In this document: positions 18,816 to 27,586 of the stretch, in pieces | Numbering within the stretch: the first letter of the stretch is position 1 | Layout of the letters: every line of letters starts with the position of its first letter | Assembly (NCBI GenBank): GCA_045612365.1 | Contig: JAZKYY010000016.1 | Location: 170,659 to 234,658, forward strand | Direction: 5' to 3' | Length of the DNA stretch: 64,000 nucleotides | From: RGIG9608 sp045612365 | Lineage (GTDB): Bacteria; Bacteroidota; Bacteroidia; Bacteroidales; Paludibacteraceae | The notes under the pieces: model-generated | The model's input: only the letters and a program-made list of their open reading frames with translations | Databases searched by the model: none | What the model was told of the DNA's origin: nothing | Position numbers and translations under genes: made by a program

Positions 18816-19592
18816 ATGTTTATTTCAATTGTAACAGTTGTATATAACGGAGAAAAGACCATTCGAAAAACTATTGAATCTATTCTTAATCAAGATTTTA
18901 ATGATTATGAGTATATTATAGTTGATGGGCTTTCTAAAGATAACACAATTAATATCGCCAAGGAATATGAGAGTCGTTTTGAAGGACGCCTGAATATTTA
19001 TAGTGAAAAAGATAATGGCATCTATGATGCAATGAACAAGGGTATTCGTTTAGCCAAAGGCGATTATATTTGGCTTGTCAATGCAGATGACTTTATTTCT
19101 CCTAATTCATTACAAAGTTTTTTTGACTATTGTAAAAGCAATGCTTATCCTCAAGCAGTTTTATCTGGCAGAATGAATGTTGTTGACTCTAATACCAATA
19201 AGATTTATGCAACAACTTCTATCTCTAATGTGACAAATTTTGAACGAAATTGTTCAAAATTAAAAATGGGAATTTGTCATCCAGCAACCATAGTTCATAG
19301 AGAAATATACAAAACTGTGGGCTTGTACGATACTCGTTATTATATATCGGCTGATTTAGATTTTGCTGTTAGATGTTATAAAGAATCAGTAAACGTTATA
19401 TTCCTAGATTTAGTACTGACAAATATGACAGATGGAGGCATCTCAAATAAATTGCCAATAAAGAAATGTTTACATGACTGTAATATTAGAGCGGAGAAAT
19501 TTTGTAATAATATTTTAGAACGTACAATCTTTAAAATCTGGTATTTTTTACGTTTACTAGTTATAAAAATCAGAGGATATAAATACAATTAA
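18816..19592 (+). CDS. Glycosyltransferase family 2 (WcaE-like)
   Basis: This 258-residue GT-A glycosyltransferase has the N-terminal strand FISIVTVVYNGEKTI, VDG at 36-38, the DNGIYDAMNKGI segment at 66-77 and the metal-binding ADD at 90-92. The DNGIYDAMNKGI motif is typical of the WcaE-like subgroup of GT2 enzymes in exopolysaccharide loci. Sugar specificity is unknown. Confidence 0.83.
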   Translation: MFISIVTVVYNGEKTIRKTIESILNQDFNDYEYIIVDGLSKDNTINIAKEYESRFEGRLNIYSEKDNGIYDAMNKGIRLAKGDYIWLVNADDFISPNSLQSFFDYCKSNAYPQAVLSGRMNVVDSNTNKIYATTSISNVTNFERNCSKLKMGICHPATIVHREIYKTVGLYDTRYYISADLDFAVRCYKESVNVIFLDLVLTNMTDGGISNKLPIKKCLHDCNIRAEKFCNNILERTIFKIWYFLRLLVIKIRGYKYN

Positions 19593-19603
19593 AGAACTAG
19601 AAA

Positions 19604-20728
19604 ATGAAATCAATAGGTATCATCACTATACATAAAATAAATAATTATGGTTCTGTTCTCCAAGCATATGCATTACAATGTGTATGTGAGGGTTATGGTT
19701 ATAAAGTAGAAATTATAGATTATAAATTCCCGAATAAACAGCAACAAAACAATAAATATTCTGTCGGTTTAGACACTCAACCACAAGAACCAAAATGGAT
19801 AAAACTTTTATTCTCTAAAGCATTATTGAAGCAGCATAAAAGCATTGCTGATTTTGTACGTATTCACCAAAATTTATCTCCATCTATGTATAATAATCCT
19901 AATGATTTGTTGCTAAATCCTCCTCATTATGATGTATATATTACTGGTAGTGATCAACTTTGGAATCCTCGTTATTGTAATGGAGATCCTGCATTTATGC
20001 TCCATTTTGCGCCATATAATGCTTTGAAAATTTCGTTTGCTGCAAGTATAGGAACAAATAAAATTCCAGAAGAATTAGTCCCTTTATACAAAAATCTTTT
20101 GAGTAGATATAAGCATATTAGTGTTAGAGAAAATTCGGGTGTAAAAGTTATAAATAGTATAATTGATAAAAATGCAACCACCGTTCTTGATCCTACATTA
20201 TTACTTAGTAAAGAAGAATGGAATAAAATAGCTTCTCCAAAACGCTTAATTAAAAGAAAATACATATTGTGTTACTTTTTGAACTATACGTTTAATGCTT
20301 TTCCTTATGTGGATGAGTTAGCAGAATATTTGTACCAACAAACAGGTTATGAGATTGTACGTTTAGCCCGTCCTCCGCATAAATTGAGTTTCTCTCATAC
20401 AACATATAAGGTAGGTGCTTCTCCTGAAGAGTTTTTGGCTTTAGTAAGAGATGCAGAAATGGTTTTAACGACATCTTTTCATGGGACAGCTTTTGCTGTA
20501 AATTATGGTAAACCTCTATTTACTATAGTGCAAGATAGAAATGCTAGCGACAGCCGTCAGGTGAGTCTAATGCATAATTTAGGTTTGGATGACCAGATAC
20601 TTTCAGTCAAAGATTCAATGCCTGATAAGAGTAGGTTCTCATACGATATGAAAGTAGAACAAGAACGTTTAGAAATATTGAGACTGCAGTCAATGGATTA
20701 TCTAAAAATAGCGTTGAAGAATGAGTAA
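19604..20728 (+). CDS. Polysaccharide pyruvyl transferase family protein
   Basis: The family transfers pyruvate from PEP to make ketal groups on surface sugars. Residues 13-24 (NNYGSVLQAYAL), 114-121 (TGSDQLWN), ISVRENSG, the DPTLLL segment and the late TTSFHGTAFA motif are all family hallmarks. The length is 374 residues. It overlaps the downstream FrhB-like gene by 8 bases, a pairing that recurs in Bacteroidota and Firmicutes polysaccharide loci. Whether it attaches pyruvate or another group is not shown by the sequence. Confidence 0.85.
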   Translation: MKSIGIITIHKINNYGSVLQAYALQCVCEGYGYKVEIIDYKFPNKQQQNNKYSVGLDTQPQEPKWIKLLFSKALLKQHKSIADFVRIHQNLSPSMYNNPNDLLLNPPHYDVYITGSDQLWNPRYCNGDPAFMLHFAPYNALKISFAASIGTNKIPEELVPLYKNLLSRYKHISVRENSGVKVINSIIDKNATTVLDPTLLLSKEEWNKIASPKRLIKRKYILCYFLNYTFNAFPYVDELAEYLYQQTGYEIVRLARPPHKLSFSHTTYKVGASPEEFLALVRDAEMVLTTSFHGTAFAVNYGKPLFTIVQDRNASDSRQVSLMHNLGLDDQILSVKDSMPDKSRFSYDMKVEQERLEILRLQSMDYLKIALKNE

Positions 20729-21887
20729 GATTCAGTTATGCGACAAGTATAAATGTACCCAATGTATGGCATGTGTAAATACTTGTCCTAAGAATTGTAT
20801 AAATATGGTGGATGCTGGAGAAGGATTCAGTATTCCACAAATAGATAGAGATGCTTGTGTGGAATGTGGCGCTTGTATGAATGTTTGCCATATAATATCA
20901 CCTGCAGTTGAACGAAGTACCCCTCTAAAGACACTCGCATGCTGGACAAAGAATGATGAAGATCGCAAGAAGAGTTCTTCCGGAGGTGCTTTTAGTGTAC
21001 TTGCTCGTGAAGTGCTATCTAAGAGAGGAGTGGTGTTTGGAGCCGCAATGGATACTAATCTTCAAATAAAACATATTGGTATTGAAAAATATGAAGAAAT
21101 AGTAAAGCTTCAGGGTAGTAAATATGTGCAGTCTTATTTAGGTGATACTTATAATCGAGTGAAATCAGCCCTTAAGCAAAATAGGTTGGTGCTGTTTTCA
21201 GGTACTCCGTGCCAAGTCGGAGGACTACTTACTTTCTTACGTAAAAAATACGATAATCTCATAACCTGTGACATGGTTTGTCATGGTGTTCCCTCACAGA
21301 GGGCTTTTGATGTCTTCTGTGAGAGAACACACCTCAAAGGAACATGTCAAGGGGTTAGCTTTCGATTTACGGCAGGTTGGGGCTTCCAACTCGCACGCGA
21401 GTTGGAAGCTGGGGATTCAAACCCGACTCACATTGTTCGTAAGGCAATTAATCCGAAAAAAGCATGGTATATGCGAGCGTTCAATAAAGGTTTGATGTTT
21501 AATGAAGCTTGCTTTTCTTGTGCATACACAACACCACAAAGAGTAAGTGATTTTACAATGGCAGATTATTGGGGATTAGGAGTAAAGTCTCCATTTAATC
21601 ATCCGACATTTAGAGGGGTGTCAATGTTGCTGGTCAATAATCAAAAAGCGTGGAATTTGATTAAAGATAATCCTAACCTATTTTATGAAGAGCGAACATT
21701 AGACGAAGCAATAGAAGGGAACTACAATCTTTCTCATAATTCTGGGCGTCCAGCTGGAAGAGATTCCTTTATTCACGATATGCAGGTGATGGAATCTAAG
21801 CAGTTGGTAGAAAAATATGGCATTAAGGAATCTTATAGAGATTATCTTAGATTACTGAAACAGTGGATTAATAGCAAAAGAATATGA
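20721..21887 (+). CDS. FrhB/FdhB-like ferredoxin-domain protein (F420 hydrogenase beta-subunit family)
   Basis: The 388-residue protein has two N-terminal [4Fe-4S] motifs (C12-x2-C15-x2-C18-x3-C22 and C46-x2-C49-x2-C52-x3-C56), followed by the FrhB N- and C-terminal domains (SSGGAF, FSGTPCQVGGLL, DMVCHGVPS). In polysaccharide loci this family always sits beside pyruvyl-transferase-like genes; its reaction is not established, and a redox step on a sugar or its modification is possible. A 28-bp perfect palindrome lies inside the gene (21382-21409) without breaking the frame. Confidence 0.8.
   Translation: MSKIQLCDKYKCTQCMACVNTCPKNCINMVDAGEGFSIPQIDRDACVECGACMNVCHIISPAVERSTPLKTLACWTKNDEDRKKSSSGGAFSVLAREVLSKRGVVFGAAMDTNLQIKHIGIEKYEEIVKLQGSKYVQSYLGDTYNRVKSALKQNRLVLFSGTPCQVGGLLTFLRKKYDNLITCDMVCHGVPSQRAFDVFCERTHLKGTCQGVSFRFTAGWGFQLARELEAGDSNPTHIVRKAINPKKAWYMRAFNKGLMFNEACFSCAYTTPQRVSDFTMADYWGLGVKSPFNHPTFRGVSMLLVNNQKAWNLIKDNPNLFYEERTLDEAIEGNYNLSHNSGRPAGRDSFIHDMQVMESKQLVEKYGIKESYRDYLRLLKQWINSKRI
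21382..21409. repeat. 13-bp perfect inverted repeat inside the FrhB-like gene
   Basis: GCTTCCAACTCGC and its exact reverse complement are separated by two bases (AC). It is GC-rich compared with its surroundings and is translated in frame as part of a GFQLARELEAG stretch. The flanks also carry GGTTGGG and GCTGGGG. Confidence 0.8.
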
Positions 21888-22870
21888 AAATAAGTTTTAT
21901 TATTCCCATATACAAAGTAGAACAATATTTAGAACAGTGTGTAAACTCTGTTCTAAATCAAACGTATAAAGACATCGAGGTCATCTTGGTCGATGATGGA
22001 TCACCCGATAATTGTCCTAAAATGTGTGACGAATTTGCTACAATAGATAATCGTATAAAGGTTGTACATAAACCCAACGGGGGTTTATCGGATGCCAGAA
22101 ACGCAGGTTTAAAAGTTGCCATTGGAGATTATGTGATTTTTATGGATAGTGATGACTTTTGGACAGATAATAAGCATTTAGAGCAATTAATAAGTATCGT
22201 AAATAAAAATCAGGATTGCGATTTTGTTGGATTCAATTGCTCGTATTATTATCCCGATACAAATAGTTATGCTCAATGGGTTCCATATTTTAGCAATATT
22301 CAAATCCCGACAAATGGCAATGATGCAATGGTGGCTTTGGTTGGCTCGGGTACATTTCCAATGAGTGCTTGTATGAAGGTAATTAGAAGACAATTTCTTA
22401 TCGATAATGAATTGTTTTTCGAGAAAGGCATATTAGCTGAAGATATACCATGGTTTATCAATGTGTTGGAAAATTGCAAAAAATGTATGTTTACTAATCA
22501 GTACATATATGCTTACAGACAAAATGTAAGTGGCAGTATAACAAATAGTGGCGGAGAACGTAGTTTTAATAATTTATTTGCCATTCTTAAGAAAGAAGTT
22601 GACAAGATAGAAGGTAGACAGTTTAACTCCACCGCCAAAGAAGCTTTATATTCGTTTTTGGCATACGAATATTGCATACTGTTAGCTATACTTAACAAAG
22701 TGCAAGATGCCAAACTCAGACGTAAAGAATTGTATTCTTACAAATGGTTGCTATGTCATACGGATAATCCTAAGGTACGTATGGTAAGTATGGTATATCG
22801 TTTTTTCGGGATTAGGATAACCGAATTTGTACTACGTATATATAATAAAAAAAGAAAATCTCAGCGTTAA
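21884..22870 (+). CDS. Glycosyltransferase family 2
   Basis: This 328-residue GT-A enzyme has ISFIIPIYKVEQYL at the start, VDDGS at 36-40, the GGLSDARNAGL segment and the metal-binding DSDD at 88-91, all in the usual order. The remaining 200 residues are an acceptor-binding part with no recognised signature. It overlaps the FrhB-like gene by 4 bases (ATGA). Confidence 0.87.
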   Translation: MKISFIIPIYKVEQYLEQCVNSVLNQTYKDIEVILVDDGSPDNCPKMCDEFATIDNRIKVVHKPNGGLSDARNAGLKVAIGDYVIFMDSDDFWTDNKHLEQLISIVNKNQDCDFVGFNCSYYYPDTNSYAQWVPYFSNIQIPTNGNDAMVALVGSGTFPMSACMKVIRRQFLIDNELFFEKGILAEDIPWFINVLENCKKCMFTNQYIYAYRQNVSGSITNSGGERSFNNLFAILKKEVDKIEGRQFNSTAKEALYSFLAYEYCILLAILNKVQDAKLRRKELYSYKWLLCHTDNPKVRMVSMVYRFFGIRITEFVLRIYNKKRKSQR

Positions 22871-22878
22871 AACCAAGA

Positions 22879-24006
22879 ATGAAAAAAATAATTCGTGCAG
22901 TAACAGTACCGCAATCTCTCAGCTTTATAGAACCTTTATTGCCTTCTCTGAAAGAAAAATACGAGGTTCAACTACTTGTTTCTTCTGGTGAGAATTTAGA
23001 TCGTATCTGCAAGGAACATAATGTTTTTGGGCATAGAGTAGAGATGTGCCGAAGAATGTCTCCATTCAAAGACATTAAATCTCTTTTTCAATTAATAAAA
23101 GTTTTTCGCAAAGAAAAACCATATATGGTACATTCTATGACGCCAAAAGCAGGGTTGCTCTGTATGTTGGCTGCATGGATAACAAGAGTGCCAAGGCGTG
23201 TACATACTTTTACAGGTTTGGTTTGGCCTACTTCAAAAGGGTTTTCTCGTAAACTTCTTATGCTTACTGACTGGCTTACATGTGCTTGTGCTACTCATAT
23301 CATTCCAGAAGGCAAAGGCGTTATGAATGATTTGCAGCAATATATTACAAATAAACCTATGCGCGTTTTGGGATATGGCAATGTGCGTGGAGTAGATATG
23401 AATCGCTTCAGCAGGCGCCAAGAAATTATTGAAAAAGCACAAAGACTAAGAAAAGAAAGTATTTTTACTTTTATTTTTGTTGGTCGTATTGTGAAAGACA
23501 AAGGAATCAATGAGTTAGTGGAAGCATTTAGTCAATTGCATGAAAAGTATACAAATGTGCGTTTATTGTTGGTAGGTAAATACGAAACAGAACTTGACCC
23601 TTTAAAGCAAGAAACTTTGGATAAAATAAAAGCTCTACCTGAGATAGAAGCGGTTGGCCCTCAATATGGAGATGATTTGTTGGCTTATTATGTAGCCAGT
23701 GATTGTTTTGTGTTCCCAAGCTATAGAGAGGGTTTCCCAAATACCGTTTTAGAGGCTGGCGCAATGGAGTTGCCTAGTATCGTGACGGATATAAATGGTT
23801 CGCGAGAAATTATTGAACATGGAAAGAATGGGCTTATTATACCATCCAAAGATGTGAATGCACTTTATCAGGCTATGGAGCAAATGCTGATAGAAAAGCA
23901 AGATACGTTGGCCATGGCAGAAAATGCCCGTCAGATGATTTCGGAACGTTTTGAAGAAAATTTTGTTCAAAGATGCTTGTATGATTTTTACAATGAAATA
24001 ATCTAA
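22879..24006 (+). CDS. Glycosyltransferase family 4 (PglA-like)
   Basis: This 375-residue GT-B enzyme resembles PglA, which adds the second sugar to undecaprenyl-diphospho-bacillosamine. VHSMTPKAGLLCMLAAW and VHTFTGLVWP in the N-terminal half are typical of this subgroup; VGRIVKDKGINELVEAF and PSYREGFPNTVLEAGAMELPSIVTD in the C-terminal half form the donor site. Its neighbours, a GNAT, a PglC-like transferase and an aminotransferase, support the comparison. Confidence 0.83.
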   Translation: MKKIIRAVTVPQSLSFIEPLLPSLKEKYEVQLLVSSGENLDRICKEHNVFGHRVEMCRRMSPFKDIKSLFQLIKVFRKEKPYMVHSMTPKAGLLCMLAAWITRVPRRVHTFTGLVWPTSKGFSRKLLMLTDWLTCACATHIIPEGKGVMNDLQQYITNKPMRVLGYGNVRGVDMNRFSRRQEIIEKAQRLRKESIFTFIFVGRIVKDKGINELVEAFSQLHEKYTNVRLLLVGKYETELDPLKQETLDKIKALPEIEAVGPQYGDDLLAYYVASDCFVFPSYREGFPNTVLEAGAMELPSIVTDINGSREIIEHGKNGLIIPSKDVNALYQAMEQMLIEKQDTLAMAENARQMISERFEENFVQRCLYDFYNEII

Positions 24007-24017
24007 ACTATTTTTTT

Positions 24018-24614
24018 ATGCTTTACAAAATTGCTCATTTTATTAAAGATCGCTGTAGTTTTCTTTGGGATATAGTGGAATGGGGAAATGCTGAATTATT
24101 CTCGTTGTTTTACAAATCAAAGTTAAAGGAAATTCCAACCTTATTAAAAAAACATTCAACGCATTTTGTTATTCGAGAAACTTCTATATTGGATCTCAAA
24201 GAATTAGTAACATTTTTCAAGGAACAACCCTCAGAAGCTTTTACATTTTTCAATCCGCATAATTTTGATGAAAAATCATTAGAAAAGGTGATTAAAAACA
24301 AGGCTTTCTTGACCTATATTGTTATGGATGGAAATAAGATTGTTTCTTATTTCTTTTTGCGTAGTTTTGTGAATGGAAAATGCTTTAGAGGAAGAATGGT
24401 TTGTCAATCTATGCAAGGGAAAGGGTTAGGTAAATTAACGAGTAGAGTTATGGGAGAAATTGCAATTCATTTAGGATTACGAATGTTTTGCTCCATTTCT
24501 CCTGATAATTATGCTTCTATGAATTCAGCAAAAGCAACTAACGAAATAAAGATTATTAAAATATTGGAAAACGGTTATTATTACATTGAATGTACTCCAA
24601 AAACCACTAATTAA
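24018..24614 (+). CDS. GNAT-family N-acetyltransferase
   Basis: This 198-residue protein has the acetyl-CoA loop Q133-G-K-G-L-G138 of GNAT enzymes, preceded by FRGRMVCQSM. It sits between a PglA-like and a PglC-like gene, so it may acetylate the 4-amino group of a UDP-dideoxy-amino sugar, the reaction of PglD, although PglD itself is a hexapeptide-fold enzyme. That role is inferred from context only. Confidence 0.65.
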   Translation: MLYKIAHFIKDRCSFLWDIVEWGNAELFSLFYKSKLKEIPTLLKKHSTHFVIRETSILDLKELVTFFKEQPSEAFTFFNPHNFDEKSLEKVIKNKAFLTYIVMDGNKIVSYFFLRSFVNGKCFRGRMVCQSMQGKGLGKLTSRVMGEIAIHLGLRMFCSISPDNYASMNSAKATNEIKIIKILENGYYYIECTPKTTN

Positions 24615-24625
24615 ATTGAATAACT

Positions 24626-25318
24626 ATGTACTTAAAATTCATTTTCGACAGAGTAGTTGCTTTTATGGGTCTCTTGTTCTTGTGGCCAGTTATATTAATA
24701 ACAGCCATCTTAGTCAAAATAAAAATGCCTGGAGGCCCCGCGTTCTTTGTCCAGAAGCGCGTCGGCAAAGATGGTAAGTTGTTTAATTGTCATAAGTTCA
24801 GATCTATGACAGTTAAGCATAGTGGTTCTACAGTGTCAGTAGCTGGAGATTCTCGTATTACTCCGTTCGGTGCTACACTTCGTCATTATAAAATAGATGA
24901 GTTGCCTGGACTTTGGGACGTGTTGATTGGCAATATGTCGTTCGTGGGTCCTCGACCAGATGTGCCAGGGTATGCAGATAAGCTTGAAGGTACAGATCGT
25001 GATGTTCTGAAGTTGCGCCCGGGAATCACAGGACCAGCAACGCTAAAGTATCGTATTGAGGATGAGATGATTGCTGAATTCGTAGCAGAAGTCAAAGAGG
25101 AGAAAAATGAAAATGTGAAATCCATTGCAAATGCTCCCGATTTTTCCCAAATGAATGATCAGGAAATAGCAGTGTGGTATAACGACAATATCATCTATCC
25201 TGATAAGGTACGCTTGAACTGCTATTATTATCGTAACTATAGTTTTGTTAAGGATATTCAAATGATTTTTGCAACTGTATTAGGGAAAAAAATGGACTAT
25301 GCAGGAGAGGTTATATAG
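24626..25318 (+). CDS. Initiating sugar-phosphate transferase (PglC/WcaJ-type)
   Basis: This small polyprenol-phosphate phosphoglycosyl transferase starts glycan assembly by moving a sugar-1-phosphate to undecaprenyl phosphate. It has one N-terminal re-entrant membrane helix (about 8-32), KFRSM at 57-61, the catalytic Asp-Glu pair D91-E92, and MSFVGPRP at 104-111. At 230 residues it is the compact, single-domain form. Its 3' position, next to the aminotransferase, matches other Bacteroidota loci. Confidence 0.9.
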   Translation: MYLKFIFDRVVAFMGLLFLWPVILITAILVKIKMPGGPAFFVQKRVGKDGKLFNCHKFRSMTVKHSGSTVSVAGDSRITPFGATLRHYKIDELPGLWDVLIGNMSFVGPRPDVPGYADKLEGTDRDVLKLRPGITGPATLKYRIEDEMIAEFVAEVKEEKNENVKSIANAPDFSQMNDQEIAVWYNDNIIYPDKVRLNCYYYRNYSFVKDIQMIFATVLGKKMDYAGEVI

Positions 25319-25342
25319 GTTAAATTTTAATAAATTATTTAC

Positions 25343-26599
25343 ATGTCAGAAAGAAAAACAATTTATCTCTGTTTGGCGCACATGTCGGAAGAGGGAATCG
25401 AACAGAAATATGTAAAAGAGGCGTTTGATACCAATTGGGTAGTACCTCTTGGTCCTAATGTAAACGGATTTGAGGCAGATTTAGAGGCTTTTGTTGGAGA
25501 AGATAAGAAAGTGGTAGCATTATCAGCAGGAACTGCTGCTGTGCATTTGGCTTTATTGGCTTGTGGAGTAGGTCCTGGTGATGAGGTGTTGGTGCAGAGT
25601 TTTACTTTCTGTGCGTCGTCGCATCCGATTACTTATTTAGGAGCGACTCCTGTTTTTGTAGATTCTGAACCCGAAACGTGGAATATGGATCCGGAATTAT
25701 TGGAAACAGCTATCAAAGACCGTATCGAGAAGACAGGTAAGAAACCTAAAGCAATTGTTCCTGTGGCTCTTTATGGAATGCCGTATGACTGCAAACGTAT
25801 TATGGATATTTCTCGCAAATATGATATTCCAGTGGTGGAGGATGCTGCAGAAGGTTTCGGTTCAAAGTTCAATGGTCAGATGTTAGGTACTTTCGGTAAA
25901 TTTGGAGTGCTTTCATTCAACGGAAACAAAATGATTACAACATCTGGAGGTGGAGCATTGATTTGTGAAAATACTGAGAGTAAAAATAAAATTATGTGGT
26001 ATGCTACACAAGCGAGAGATGCCTATCCTTACTATGAGCATACTGCCATTGGCTACAACTACCGTATGAGCAACGTGTGTGCAGGCATTGGTCGTGGTCA
26101 AATGACTGTAGCTCAGTCGCATATTGATCACCACAAACATATTCAGTCGCTTTACGAAAAGTTGCTTTCAAAAGTGCAAGGCATACAAATCCACAAACAA
26201 CCTATGAGTGGAGAATATGATTCTAACTTTTGGTTATGTTGTATCACATTAGATAAGGATTTGAGAATAAAAGGGCAAGAAAATGCTTACAAAGAAGTCA
26301 TTAAAACTGCTGTAGGTGGTGCAGCTGGTGTAATACAAGCCGTTGAAAGTGCCACAACAGACTGTCAGCCTAACGACAACGTAGAAGCTTTACGTATATT
26401 CTTACAAGAAAAGAAAGTTGAGGCTCGTCCTGTGTGGAAGCCTATGCATAAACAGCCAATATATGCCAATAATCCTGCTTATGTAAATGGTGTTTCGGAA
26501 GCAATTTTCAAAGTAGGAATGTGTCTGCCTGCTGGTCCTTGTGTAACAGATGATGATGTGTATTACATTGTGGAATGTATCAAAGAAGCTATATTGTAA
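25343..26599 (+). CDS. DegT/DnrJ/EryC1 sugar aminotransferase (PglE-like)
   Basis: This 418-residue PLP aminotransferase probably makes a 4-amino-dideoxy sugar nucleotide. It has SAGTAAVHLAL (61-71) for PLP phosphate binding, D167 in VVEDAAEGFG and the Schiff-base K196 in FNGNKMITTSGGGAL. It resembles PglE of the bacillosamine pathway. The 4,6-dehydratase (PglF) that would make its keto substrate is not in the window. GC content returns to about 45-50% here, unlike the centre of the locus. Confidence 0.88.
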   Translation: MSERKTIYLCLAHMSEEGIEQKYVKEAFDTNWVVPLGPNVNGFEADLEAFVGEDKKVVALSAGTAAVHLALLACGVGPGDEVLVQSFTFCASSHPITYLGATPVFVDSEPETWNMDPELLETAIKDRIEKTGKKPKAIVPVALYGMPYDCKRIMDISRKYDIPVVEDAAEGFGSKFNGQMLGTFGKFGVLSFNGNKMITTSGGGALICENTESKNKIMWYATQARDAYPYYEHTAIGYNYRMSNVCAGIGRGQMTVAQSHIDHHKHIQSLYEKLLSKVQGIQIHKQPMSGEYDSNFWLCCITLDKDLRIKGQENAYKEVIKTAVGGAAGVIQAVESATTDCQPNDNVEALRIFLQEKKVEARPVWKPMHKQPIYANNPAYVNGVSEAIFKVGMCLPAGPCVTDDDVYYIVECIKEAIL

Positions 26600-26626
26600 A
26601 ATAAACCCCGACCATTTTTGTAAAGT

Positions 26627-27454
26627 ATGAAAAAAAATAAAAGTCTTTTTCTCGTTCTCTTTCTTGTAATCGTTATAGTTGTTCTTTGTTTTGAATTGTT
26701 TCCGACTGGAGTTGCTCAAAACAATTCGGCTCAAATTGAAAGTAATGAAGCAAAAGCAGAACTTGTTTCTTTTGAAAATTTGGAATTACCTGCAAAACTT
26801 AAGAACGAACAAATTATTAGGCATACAGGTTTTACATTAAGTTACAATGCGGAATGGTTGTGTCCAAATTGGGTTGCTTGGGAACTTACCTCTTCGGAAA
26901 CAGAAGGGGTAGAGGAGAGAGCAAAACATTTCAAACCTGACCCCAACGTGTATGGAACAAAGGTTGTAACAAAAGATTATAGCAATTCGGGCTACGACCG
27001 TGGACACATGGCTCCAGCTGCTGATATGAAATGGAGCGAGCAAGCCATGCGCGAGAGTTTTTATATGACCAACATTTGTCCTCAAATACATAATCTTAAT
27101 GCTGGAGATTGGAAGGAGCTGGAAGAACTTTGTCGTACTTGGGCAAATCATTTTGGACAAATCTACATCTGCTGTGGACCAATAGTTAGCAACAATCCAA
27201 AACGCATTGGAGAAAATGGGGTAGCAGTGCCCGATGCTTTTTTCAAAGTAATTCTAGCTTTCAAAAATAAGCAACCTCAATCGATTGCATTCCTCATGGC
27301 AAACAAACCAGGGAACAAACCTTTGCAAACTTATGCAATGAGTATAGAAGATATGGAAACGGTGACAGGTCTTGACTTTTTCACTCAATTACCCGATAGC
27401 TTAGAGCAAATTACGGAAACAGATTTGACGTTGAAAAGTTGGATTTGGCAATAA
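26627..27454 (+). CDS. DNA/RNA non-specific endonuclease, membrane-anchored or secreted
   Basis: This 275-residue NUC-family nuclease has an N-terminal hydrophobic anchor or signal (residues 6-26) and the catalytic D124-R125-G126-H127 motif. Metal-site asparagines follow at N149 and N158 in the TNICPQ...NLNAGDW segment, in the same spacing as Serratia nuclease. It probably degrades extracellular or periplasmic nucleic acid. A near-match promoter (CATTTTTG, 26613-26620) precedes it. It is convergent with the SpoIID-domain gene. Confidence 0.88.
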   Translation: MKKNKSLFLVLFLVIVIVVLCFELFPTGVAQNNSAQIESNEAKAELVSFENLELPAKLKNEQIIRHTGFTLSYNAEWLCPNWVAWELTSSETEGVEERAKHFKPDPNVYGTKVVTKDYSNSGYDRGHMAPAADMKWSEQAMRESFYMTNICPQIHNLNAGDWKELEELCRTWANHFGQIYICCGPIVSNNPKRIGENGVAVPDAFFKVILAFKNKQPQSIAFLMANKPGNKPLQTYAMSIEDMETVTGLDFFTQLPDSLEQITETDLTLKSWIWQ

Positions 27455-27586
27455 AATAAAAAAGTTATAAAACAACGATAAATACAAAGCGAATACATTA
27501 GAATTGTATTGATTATAAATATATTCGCAAATATAAATCTATTGGTTATTCTTATTTAATAATTAGTCTTTTGATTGTGGGAGTAA

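Noticed and set aside
27455..27586. GCGAATA...TATTCGC inverted repeat between the nuclease and SpoIID genes as a terminator
   Set aside because: The arms are only 7 bp with a long AT-rich loop and no T tract directly after; not convincing.
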